A stretch of 64,000 nucleotides of DNA from Albifimbria verrucaria (Eukaryota > Ascomycota > Sordariomycetes > Hypocreales > Stachybotryaceae). Position numbers and translations under genes: made by a program. Positions within the stretch are counted from its first letter, which is position 1, and each line of letters starts with the position of its first letter. Shown in pieces: positions 23,124-35,002 of the stretch. The stretch covers positions 1,860,001 through 1,924,000 of the forward strand of contig JAHREC010000062.1 of NCBI GenBank assembly GCA_020081605.1. Reading direction: 5' to 3'. Below the pieces are notes generated by a model. That model worked only from the letters and a program-made list of their open reading frames with translations. It was not told the DNA's origin and searched no databases.

Positions 23124-24658
23124 TCAGCCGTCGTCGGCAGAGCTTGGCTTGTAGATGATGGTCGTCACATACTATAAAGAGACATAATTGTCAGAAACAA
23201 AACATCGATGGATTGGAATGACAGGAATGGGAGCAGCCTACCTTATTTCTGTATCTTGTCGTTGCTGATACTGCCAGCACATTATTCTTAATGCTGCTTG
23301 TGGCCAGATGGTTAAGGACCGTGTGATTGGGCATGTTGAGCACACTGTTGTCGTCCTTCATCAGTACCGCGGCGTTCAAGATGGGCTTTGCGAGGAAGCC
23401 AGGCAGTGCCGGAGGCGTAGCCAGCTTATCGATGGCGCCAAGAGCGTTGTGATAGGCGGGTGAGTCTTCGGCCTGGTCGTAGTCGAGCAGGTACTGGGGA
23501 TTTCAGACCGGTAGCTCTCCGGGGCAACACGGCCTTGCCTCTCGGGGCCTTGGGCTGCTCCTTGGCTTGGGATGGAGTGCGTGCAGGCTGCTTCTCCCCT
23601 CAGGCTTGGCAGCAGTGGCTTGGGCCTGCTTTTTAAGGATGTCGTCGGGGCTAACCTCAATATAGTTGACAAGGTTGTTTCCGAAGTCGACCGTCGTTGG
23701 AAGATCTGGAGATGTTTGCATGAAGCCATCCACGAGGAAGCGGATATGGTGAGTTCCCGGTAGGATGTGTATGGTGGCAGCAAAGCAGCCGGGCTTGCCC
23801 TCTCTGTGCCGTTGTCAGCTTCTTTTCTCCCATATACCATAGCATAGCGTTAGCGAATATGAAAGGGTTTGTCTTACACTGGATGTAGTCGATGTTTCCT
23901 GCTCCATTGGAAGATAGTACCTGTGACGTAGACCCTCTCACCGCCTCGCTTCCACTCAATCTTGGTTGGCACGACTGGTCGTGTCTTATCAATCCGGAGC
24001 TCTTCAGCATCTTCCTCATCCACCGTCGTCGCGCTCAGCGTAGAGCTTTTCCTCACGATACCGTCTGAGGTCTCGCCAAGCTCGATATCCGGGAGAGGCT
24101 CACCCTCCTCAGGAGCAAGAATAGGTGATCCTGGAGTGTGGACTTCCTCCTCGATAGGCAGCGGCAGCCGGGGTGGTCCCCTCAGATACATATCAGTAAT
24201 GCTGCTGTTCGAGACCAGCTGTGAGTCGATCTGAGAGGCATGGGCGGAGTGATGCGAGCGGAGGGAGGACGACTCCGTAGGGACGTCAACCGGCTTTGAA
24301 GGTTCATCCCGTACAAAGGGACGAGAGTCGGCGGCAGCTTTGGCCGGTGAAGAGACTCCGCTACCGTGGGGAGAGCCGCTGAGGAGGAGACGGCGGTAGT
24401 GGGCAGGCTCTTGGGTCGGTTTACGACAGTAGAGCCCTGGGCCTGGGCAAGCGAAGCCTCTGGAGGCACGACGGAACGGTGAGTGGTGTGCGCGGCGATG
24501 ATATTACGAGGCTCGCGGCGGTGATGGCGAGGAGAATCGTGACCCGAGAGCGATCCAGACACCGAACCTGGGGCTGAAGCCGAAGGGCCCTGTGTGGTCG
24601 GGGTGGAGGACGAGGCGGGCGTGCCCGACTTGGACGTTGACGATGGATTATTCCCCAT
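23124..24658 (-). CDS. SNF1/AMPK complex beta subunit (Gal83/Sip2 type)
   Basis: Exons 23878-24658, 23242-23803 and 23124-23171, closing to 464 aa when four single-base deletions are allowed (plus-strand runs at 24368-24371, 23596-23599, 23521-23524 and 23496-23499). MGNNPSSTS begins with an N-myristoylation consensus. A long disordered Ser/Pro/Thr-rich region of about 200 residues precedes the CBM48 glycogen-binding/KIS module: VPTKIEWKRGGERVYVTGTI, FQWSRKHRLHPVEGKPGCF, LPGTHHIRFLVDGFM. The ASC domain that binds the gamma and alpha subunits is at the end: KPILNAAVLMKDD, VLNHLATSSIKNNVLAVS, TTRYRNKYVTTIIYKP. The subunit tethers and localises the Snf1 kinase that signals low glucose. Without allowing for the indels the gene appears as several disconnected pieces. 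Confidence 0.95.
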
Positions 24659-26146
24659 TGCGGCGTTCGGTAGTCGTGCAGGAAGGGGTGGAGAAGGGTC
24701 GTGGGCTGATTGTCGTGGCAGGTAGATGTTTGAGCGCAGTCCTCGAGATACGTCCCGCGATGGGGTATGTATGCGTCTGGCGGTCTTCTAATATGGAGAC
24801 ACCCAAATGAATGAGTCGACGCCGACCAGTCGCACAGGGTATTTTGTATGCGCTCGCGAAGGCGGTTTGTCTATCGCCTTGGACAGCCGGGGATGTGTTG
24901 TTAGTGTCAATTGACACACGCAGCCAGGATGGCTGTGAGCATCGATGCACGCAAAGTCTCGGAGTAAGGACCGGTTGATGACTTGCCCTTGTCGCAATGC
25001 CAAGTCGTGACAGTAACCTCGACTATCGAAACCGGATCGGAAGAGGTTGGAGGGAAAGAAAACGGACAACCTACAGCAACACGCCTGAAAACTCCGGTCC
25101 CTCTTGGGCGTAGAGCTGGGGTCAATCTGCAGGTTCGCTTCTTGTGTGTTGGAGGGAGAGGTGGGTTTCGTTCCGGATCGAGAGCAAGGAGGGGCACTTG
25201 GGTGAGGTGTTCTGCCCAGGCTAGTACACGCTGGGCCACTATGGTACATGTTACAGCACCCAGTCCACAGCAATCATACCTGTCTGTCTGCCTTAGTAAT
25301 TGAACATCAGGGCCCTGTTCTGAGGAAAGCTATGGGATGTAAAACATTACAAGTAAAAAGCTCCATGGCTTCCATCTGATTTTTTCCCTGGGCCTGTACT
25401 AGTCAATATTGATCAGATGCATAGGGGCGAGGATATCTGGTACATGTACCTGAAATTGTGTCAATTGTATGACTTAGTAACTATCACACGTTCAGATGTG
25501 TGATGTAGGGTAGGCGTGGACCAGAAGGACGCACACAAAAGGAATAGTCGTAACTTGTAGTCGTAACTTGTCTTTAGTCTAGGGTCCTCTTTCTGGGATC
25601 ATATACAGAATTACCTCGGGATATTTGTATTATTTATGGCGATGAGTCTCTATTCAATAACCAGGAAAATACTGTTATCTTGTGGCAACGGGAATGGGAG
25701 GGAAGAGGGCCAACTATACTCGAGCAAATAGAGTAGGTTCACGATCTGAGGTGATCCTCAGACAAGTAACAGGGCTCGCTTCAACTTGAAGCAATAATCA
25801 CATAGCTGTCGCTTGTCAGGTGAGTTACTTCTGGGAACTGGTGCAAAGCCAGCTTGGCGACCTTGGGTTATTGATAGCTGGAAGTCCCTGCTCTAATAAC
25901 CGGAAGGAGATTCCCGTTTATATACTTGGTGTTCTTCCTTGGGGTGAGCCATTAAGTTATCATGTAGCTTCGTAGGGAGCGGCGCTGACGTTCATCGCCG
26001 CTTTCTTGATTGGTTGGTTGGTTCTATTTCACACTTTGGTCGAGCCTGAACCGTACTCCACTTATTTCACGTTAATATTGAATGTGTTTAATGATGAGTT
26101 CCGTCAGCTGCCTTCCGCCGGAAGCCCGGCATCGCTCGGCTTCCAA

Positions 26147-26340
26147 GGCTTGTTATGCCATGTGACGCGTTTGCCCTTGGAATTAGTTCGTATTTTAACA
26201 GAACTCGCTGCATTGGAGGCCTCCTTCTGCCGCAAATTTGACTTCGCTCGCTTCCCTACACCCCATTCAGAAACTTATCATACCATGTAACGTGTATGCC
26301 TTTGACTCAGTTCGTGTATCATAGAACTTGGTGTATGGGC
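26147..26340. repeat. Diverged direct repeat with RIP-like transition differences
   Basis: Two units of roughly 60 bp, starting near 26147 and 26271, align over most of their length. TATGCCATGTGACGCGT in the first corresponds to CATACCATGTAACGTGT in the second, followed by TGCCCTTGG versus TGCCTTTGA and TTAGTTCGT versus CTCAGTTCGT. Many differences are G-to-A or C-to-T, the direction expected from repeat-induced point mutation, but some transversions are present too. Confidence 0.55.
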
Positions 26341-26619
26341 TGCCGCATCTTCCACATCTTGAGACGATGGAGATATGTCTCCTTCATCAGTCATACTACG
26401 GATTGATTTAGCCTGCTCCGGACATTCCAGGCATAATGTCTGCATTGGCCGTAACATATCTGTAAGCCTGGCTTGTCTTTTGGCAGCGTAGGCCAATTGC
26501 CTCGAGTCCCTGCAACATTCCTTCTTAGATTGATCTAAACTCCATATTTTCATATGTCCTGAGGTCAGTTCTGGCACTTTAAGCCTCCTCAGGGATAGGC
26601 ACGCAGCTAGAAGGAATAG

Positions 26620-26658
26620 GCGAGAGAGAAGAAGAAGAAGAAGAAGAAGAAGAAGAAG
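26620..26658. repeat. GAA trinucleotide microsatellite
   Basis: About ten consecutive GAA/AGA triplets in non-coding sequence. A simple slippage repeat with no frame or gene attached. Confidence 0.95.
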
Positions 26659-26951
26659 GAGTGGGCCATAGATAGAAGAGAAGCCAAGGAAATATTAACC
26701 AGGGACCCATATGCATAGAAGCGGAGCATAATTCAATGTTGGATGCATGTAATAGAAAGGTTTGTTTTGTTAATTGAAGTCAGGACCCATTCGCCGGAAA
26801 GTTTGCTAGGGTTGATTTAATGTTAAATGTACAGAGTGGAAGATCCATCTTTGTGAATTGAATATGGACCAATTAGAATGAGAATTTGAGAAATGATACA
26901 CGCTTCACCATCTCAAGCCACAAACCATGGGGCATTCTTTCGAGCTCAGAA

Positions 26952-26966
26952 ACAGGTATATATAGA
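26952..26966 (+). promoter_or_regulatory. Candidate TATA element for the NLR-type hydrolase gene
   Basis: GTATATATAGATGGG lies about 215 bp before the hydrolase ATG. TATA-containing promoters are more typical of regulated than of housekeeping genes in fungi. The distance implies a leader of roughly 150-190 nt. Positional inference only. Confidence 0.4.
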
Positions 26967-27173
26967 TGGGAGGATTCTGTTAGGAATAGATCGATGATCA
27001 CCAGCAATCAGTAGCATACAGTCGCCGATGCATCTTTATCTTTGTCCGACAAGCCACAAACCACCCCAGCTACCCTACACCTCGCGTGAGGGGTCCGCAA
27101 TTGTCACAATCCGCACCATTAGTTTCCACTTCACTAGTCTTGAGGAACTGACTAACGGTCTCCCAACGCTACC

Positions 27174-28767
27174 ATGCCTCCAGTGGACCCAAAACGTCGT
27201 ACCTGGCGAGTCCGAGGTGTGCCTCATGACTTTGACAAGCAAATGCTCAAAGATGTTCTCTGCTCCTATTTCCAAGTTCCGGCGCAGACGGATTCGCCAT
27301 CCTTCAACGACTCTATGCATATGAGCGGTACTGGGATTTCTGTTCGTACCCTTGCACGCGATATTGGATCCGAAACCCAAATGGCGACAATCCGGTTTAC
27401 TACACTCCCGAGGTTCTAAAAACCCGAACGAAGGACAGTTGGCTTTAGATGTGAGAAATCCCATGCATGGGCCTGGGGGTGTTGACATTCCCGACGAAGA
27501 ATATATCTCAATGATAATCGATGACCATTTCATTGGGCTGACTGTTCTTGCATCACCACCACCCACTGAACATGAAGTGACCATAATCAGTGTCCATGGC
27601 CTATCTGGGCATGCATATGGATCCTTCATGAAAAAATCCGATGGCAATATGTGGTTGAGTGATCAAGTCCCTAAAGAATATCCCAGGGCCTACGTGATAA
27701 CCTTTGGTCATAAGATCAGACTGACAAGGACCCATGGCTTTGGCCACTTGGGTGACTATATCGGTGCCTTTTACATAGCTCTGATCCAAGTATTTCGATA
27801 TCTAGGCGGCAAAGGCATGATTCTTATCGGACACAGTCTTGGTGGAATTTTAATCAAGGGGCCTTGATTCGACTACTGCAGGAACACGACCCATCTCTTG
27901 ATTGCATTCTGGGACTACTTCTATTCGGTGTACCAAGCACAGGGATGAACATCGAGTCTTTGATACCATTGGCTACTAATCAGCCCACCGCGCAGTTGGT
28001 TTACAGTCTTGACCATTTGAACTCTCAAGTTTTGCAAGAACAGCACAAGGCATTTAATAAGGTGATGCGCAGCCTTAAGTTCAAGATATATTGTTACTAT
28101 GAGATGCAGTACTCCCCGACTGCTGTACTTGTAAGTAATTAGCGTTGCTATACACGATATTAATTGCTGAACCTTATAGGGCGAGGATGGAAACTATGAA
28201 ATGAATGGCCCTCCTACATGGTGTGTAACTCATGAATCAGCAACAGGCAACAATCGAGTGAATGCTGAATCGCGATACAACGTTGGACTTGACACACCTC
28301 ATACTGGACTCGTCAAATTCTCAAAGCATGGCAGTCTATACAAAACAGCTAAGCTTGCCTTGGACGAACTAACTCAGTTGAACAAATCTGTATCTTCTGC
28401 TGTTTCAATGAGCTTAGTCTCGATTTCTGAAGCAAGACAAGCACTTCCACCTTCGGAAACAAAAGCAACAAGGGGCATGGGAATATCTCGCCATAGTGAG
28501 TTACCTATAGCAAATAGTTGCGTCTTACAGCTTTTGACCCCGCAACATCAGCTGCAGCATGAAGAGCGAAATCACGTCTTACGAGATATGGAATGGTTCA
28601 GTCCAAACGTGGACAGACACCATACAAAGCAGATGAAAGGCGGCTTTGGAAAGGGCGTATCTAGCTGGATTTGGCAACACCTCAGCTTCCCGTTATGGCA
28701 CAAAGGCGGTGCAAGGAAGCTTCCTCGCACAAAGGCGGTGCTGGAACGGCAGAAACAGTGCTTATGA
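27174..28767 (+). CDS. NLR-type alpha/beta-hydrolase (SesB/DUF676-like), apparently stand-alone
   Basis: Exons 27174-28130 and 28180-28767 (GTAAGT...TAG). Three missing bases (C run 27407-27409, A run 27418-27422, G run 27858-27861) restore one 515-aa frame. An N-terminal segment of about 80 residues (KRRTWRVRGVPHDFDKQML) matches, from memory, the leader seen ahead of many fungal SesB-like hydrolases. It is followed by HHxx-type hydrolase features: IDDHFIGLTVLASPPP, VTIISVHGLSGHAYGSF, MWLSDQVPKEYPRAYVITFG, the nucleophile elbow LIGHSLGGILIKGALIRL (Ser about residue 222), GLLLFGVPSTGMNIESLIPL, and the late His/Asp region DTPHTGLVKFSKHG. In fungi this domain usually forms the effector end of NACHT/ankyrin/TPR proteins involved in heterokaryon incompatibility and immunity. 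Here about 135 residues follow without a Walker A motif or repeats, then a stop. Substrate unknown. Confidence 0.75.
28698..28741. repeat. 15-bp direct repeat at the 3' end of the hydrolase gene
   Basis: GCACAAAGGCGGTGC occurs at 28698-28712 and again at 28727-28741, 29 bp apart, within the last 25 codons of the hydrolase gene. The copies are in different frames (29 is not a multiple of three), so the coding content of the extreme C-terminus may derive from a small duplication. Confidence 0.85.
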
Positions 28768-30115
28768 TTGCAAGCACAGTACGGTACTGTACCGGTAAAG
28801 CAGCTGAACTCTTTAAATAAAACGAAATGGGATCAACTTCATTCAGCAACTCTTTTCATCTTTTGCCAACATTCATATCTTAACAGCGTGGTATGTATCT
28901 ATACTAGAAGGGCTAACCCACCAACTTCTTGTAGAGAAGTCTAGTCTCTTGAAATCTCTGAAAGATGTTTATGATCGCTAGGATAACAATGCGTTCGAAA
29001 AGAGATACGCTTCAATGCGTTGCCCTTAATTTAGAGTGGACGATTCGGCTTTAACAATTCAAGTCAAGTTGCTTCACTATCAATGCACTACACGAGTGTG
29101 AGACGGCCCTGCCAGACCTACTTATGCCTATTAACAAGTCATTACAGTCCAATGCCGTACAAGCCAAATGCGTTATGAACATCATGGTGGAGTCAGCATG
29201 GAGTAGCAAGTTGCTCGACTTACTCTAAAGCGTTGCATAGATCTGGAACTGAACTTACAACACATTTGTATAGTATCCAGCCTTTTGTTCAACCTACGAT
29301 ATCTAGCTGACCTGACGTTCCATAGACATCTGACTCGAAAGACCTAACATGAGAACCATTGTTCCAAAAAGCAAGCCCTACATTCCTATAGGTTATTATA
29401 GGGCTTATAGAAATCGGGATATGACTTTGCAGTAACTTATTGAATATGTTGAACCAACACCGATAAAAGTGGTGCCCTTGTACGATACAGTGTCGGGAAG
29501 GTTGGAAACATGAATTATGAAGTGCAGAGAGCAGTCCTCGCGATCGCCATGGTGGTGCACCGACGATTGCATACAGAGGACAGCTACATATGCTGGCACT
29601 CCTGAGAACAAATGGCTGGTGCAACATTGCCATACAATCACAAAATGGGTATTATTTCTAACCAAGACAGAAGGATTAGAGTATAAGTCATTATCTGAGG
29701 TTGGTATCTTTGCTTGATCAGCGTATGAGACAAAGGAAGGCATAACCTCTGTCGAGTGCCACTTCTCAGACTCACTTATGAACAAGGCAGGGCGAGTATC
29801 GTCTAGGGAAGTGTACCTGTCACACCCCGCTATTCATGCAACGGCTCAAATGTATATTTATTAGAGCGATACATCCCCTCTGGAATCTCCCCACTCAGTA
29901 AGCAGCCAATACCTACTAGGTACTAAGGTACTTTACCTGGCACCTACACTAATATTAGCTCTCCTTCGTGGACGTCCCCAGTTAACAATCCCTCCTACAC
30001 TGACAGCTTCAGTACCTATTCCAAGTCGCCCTGGTCTTGACCTCAACAATATTGAGTCGCCTACTTGAAAACAAACAGCCCGTACGTGTTGAATTGCTGC
30101 TTCTCGAGCCATACT
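28768..30115. other. Non-coding/decayed sequence after the hydrolase gene
   Basis: No intact gene. Near 28925-29060 one plus-strand frame reads QLLVEKSSLLKSLKDVYDR, then a TAG, then DNNAFEKRYASMRCP, then a TAA. This looks like former coding sequence with stops at positions where CAG or CAA would be sense codons. From 29880 to 29950 AGGTAC/TACCT motifs recur and lead into the promoter of the membrane-protein gene. Confidence 0.4.
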
Positions 30116-30785
30116 ATGGCAGAGCAGCACACATCATCTGTCATACTCGATACACTCGGGCTCATTCTTCGCGGCATCCGCAGCGTTCAATGGTCGTGGT
30201 ATCTGTCCTGGGTCGGCCGTATCCTCGCCTTTCCCTTCAGGATTCTGCTTCTGCCCGTCCTTTTCTTCGGAAGAGTTCTTTTGGTTGTGCTCTCACCCGT
30301 TGTTCTCATCTTCTCATACATCACATCGTTAGTCTCTACAACCGTAGACTTTCTCATTAGCCTAGAGGTAAGCTTCTCAACCAAATGCTTAGCACCGGGT
30401 GATCGCTAACGTTGTCCACATAGCCGCTGTACACTCTCGTGAGTACCCAACTCATGTCCATCTTCGCATCACATAAGAGTGATACCTAACCTCTGTCTAG
30501 TTTGGCTCTGCGGCCTTCATCGGCATCATCGCGGGCATCGTATTGGGCGTTTCTTCAACCCTGGTCACATCATACCTAGGCATGCGCGATGACCCACTGA
30601 AACAGCTCAAACGAACGAAGAACGACGATCTGCTTGATGTCCCTCTGATACAGGAAGAGGAATCCTCCTCAAATGAGGCTGAGTGGCAATGGCTCGAGCG
30701 CTCGCCATCCAGACGCCGCCCGGCACCTGGGCTCATGTCACAGACTATACATGAAGAGGAGGACGACTCGGACGCGGCATTTTGA
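30116..30785 (+). CDS. Small fungal membrane protein with a 15-nt microexon
   Basis: I do not recognise a named family. Exons 30116-30367, 30424-30438 and 30501-30785 give 183 aa, all joins in phase 0; the middle exon is only 15 nt (Pro-Leu-Tyr-Thr-Leu). After a short polar start (MAEQHTSSV) there are hydrophobic segments at roughly residues 22-60 (WSWYLSWVGRILAFPFRILL, FFGRVLLVVLSPVVLIFSYI) and 85-110 (FGSAAFIGIIAGIVLGVSSTL), suggesting three to four membrane passes or hairpins. The last 70 residues are hydrophilic and Ser/Glu/Asp-rich (QEEESSSNEAEWQWLERS), probably cytosolic. The small size, helical hairpins and acidic tail fit an ER or vacuolar integral protein; no function can be assigned. 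It converges on BUR1 with 235 bp between stops. Confidence 0.8.
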
Positions 30786-31020
30786 AGTGAAACCTACTGT
30801 CTATGGACCTAATTTTACACGCTTTTGAGCAGGCGAGCGCGTATTTACCATGCTGCTCGTTTGGTGGCTAGCTATAATGGTACAACAAGCCTCTTTGAAG
30901 AGGTGGCATTTCTCCGCCCTAACAACGCCGGGAAACCCCTGGAACCTTACGGATATATATCGTGTCAAATTATAATAACGCCTTCCTTATACTGGCCATG
31001 CTCTCCAAACCGGGGTTTTC

Positions 31021-33011
<1,991 letters not shown>

Positions 33012-35002
33012 CGGATTGGGGGCAGCGTCGAGCCGCAGGCGGAGGGGTGATCGGGCGGTCGGGTCCTGTTAGAGGAGATAGAGTCGAGAGCGCAAAGGAC
33101 GCGGCAAAGGTTGGACGAGGACGGTGGTTGTGGCGGCTTGGGCTCTCATGGCACTCTGTAGGAGGGTTCGCAGTCGCTGTGAGGCGAGCCCAAGGGCGCG
33201 CGTGGGATGCTTTGCAGGACCGATAATATCCGAAAAAGTAGACAAGGAGATTGATCAACGAGGAGCAGAAAGGGAAAAGAAGGAAGAATCAGCAGCCCAT
33301 TGAAAAAAGTAGGCAAATGCGCCTTTGTTTGTTTGTAGGCGGTGCAGATCCGAGGAGATGCGAAAGTGGTAAAAGCGTTGGCGGGCTGGTGCTAGACTTG
33401 GCTGGGATTGTACTGCACAGTACCCAAAGCAGAACAGACAGATGATGTTTGGAAGTGGAAAGGGCAGCCAGGTCAAGATGTAAGTAGTTAGGCCCGTAGC
33501 CGTGGAACAAGGGGCGTGGGGAGCGAAGAGCACGGACTGATGCAGTGCAGTGGCTGTCGCAGTGACTGTCCGAGAACGACAGGCGGTGGGCGCACCTGAT
33601 GGGGAAGCGTGGTGGCAGAATCCCCATTCCAACCCTTCCTTCAGAGACAGGCAGAGACAAGACAAGATGCAGCAGGTATCTGTACCTGTACCTGGACCTA
33701 ATTGAGTGCCCTCGCGAAAGGTCAGCAAAGTCCACTCAGCGGGCGAGTGATAGGGCAACGGATATGTACCCTGGTACACGTAGGATCTTGGCTTGCTTTA
33801 AGCCAGGCGCTATCAATGCATGATGCACTTCATGAGTAGGTAGGTACCCAGTTGGTCGATGGGAGCAAAAGACAAAAAAAAAAAAAGACGAATCAGACTC
33901 GGCAAGTTGGTTCTGATGTCATCGCCACCGCAAAAGAGATGCTTGCTGGGTCTGTTACGCTCGCCAACCCCAGAGCGAATCGATCGTTAGCTGGGGAATC
34001 TACAATATCGTCTTTTTCAATTGCTGAAGCAGTTCCACGTTGGACCGAATTCCTTGCAAACCCCGGTCATGTAAATGCCCATAGTGACGTACGCAGGTGT
34101 TTAAACCCGTTTTTGGTTTCCCTGGATTGGCGTTTTCTTGTTATTCCTTCTTTTTCCTTCGCTGCGTCCCATGCCAGAGGCTTTATTTGAGTCTCGTATG
34201 TACACGCAAGACAAAACATCCTCAAGCGGCCTTGATTTTTTCTTATCTTGTTTTTTTTGGACTTCCAAGAAACCTTTTTATCTTGCCTTATCTGGCATGT
34301 CACGGGGACGGCTGCACCTGCAATTGAGCCCAGCGCCGGATGGTTCTTGCCTTGAATCAGCGACCTGCCCCGATAACGGAGAGTCAGGAACGGGCTTCTT
34401 CTTGCCTTCCTTTTCGACTATCTTATCTCTTATACAACACACATTTTTGTATACTTTATTTTGCGATAACAGATATTCCTCATCATGTAGTAACAAGACA
34501 AGATACCACCACTTCTTCTCCTTTTTCCCTCCTCTTCTTTCCACCATTCTGTACACCATTCTGTACACCACAGGGCAGCCCTCTCGAGTAACTCGTTTTC
34601 GTCTGACCGTCCCGTCCTCTGGCTTAACCGAGCGTTTTCTCACGGTCCCTGTTGATCTCGGCATCTTTCGGCTCCACTTATCAAACCTCACTCAACAACC
34701 ATACCCTTAACGGTCTCGACAATGTCGTACTATGACTAAAATCAACCCAATTTTTACGTCCTCGTGCTCTCTCTCTGTCCATGCTCTCCGACTGACACGC
34801 CTGAACGTCCTGTGCTTTAACCCGTCGCTTCTGCGTCTGACGGTGAAACTGACCTTCTCTTTCACCACCATCAGAATTCAGAATCCCTTCATGTTGAACT
34901 TGCTCTGAGCCTTTTTCGCCTTCTTTTCGCTTCACTTTACTTCACTCGCTTCGCTTTGTCATATACCCTAGAACCCGTCCTTCTCAATACCGTGTCCAAG
35001 CC
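33012..35002. promoter_or_regulatory. Divergent intergenic region between BUR1 and the asparaginase gene
   Basis: About 2 kb with no recognised gene. It contains a GTACCTGTACCTGGACC stretch near 33682-33700, GTAGGTAGGTACCC near 33837-33850, a poly(A) run near 33874-33886, and long C/T-rich sequence from about 34380 to 34980 leading to the asparaginase ATG, as is common in fungal leaders. Confidence 0.5.

Larger units (their letters stand above)
24659..27173. other. AT-richer intergenic island with degraded repeats
   Basis: No gene recognised. The first 600 bp hold the promoter of the Snf1 beta gene. From about 25300 the composition is visibly AT-richer than flanking gene space. Contents include a 13-bp direct duplication of TAGTCGTAACTTG near 25545-25571, a diverged tandem unit near 26147-26340, a GAA trinucleotide run near 26620-26658, and a TATATATA element near 26956 ahead of the hydrolase gene. 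Confidence 0.6.

Noticed and set aside
27174..27867. Hydrolase gene as a dead gene because of early stops
   Set aside because: Three homopolymer corrections restore 515 codons including a phased intron; decay is not required, although not excluded.
28600..28767. Walker A motif of a NACHT domain at the end of the hydrolase gene
   Set aside because: The glycine-rich GGFGKGVSS and LWHKGGARK segments do not fit GxxxxGK[ST] in the expected setting, and no Walker B or repeats follow.
33012..33258. Longer N-terminus of Bur1 beginning MINLLVYFFGYY
   Set aside because: The extra 80 residues look like translated leader; a better start at 33011 joins the kinase frame after one C-run correction.
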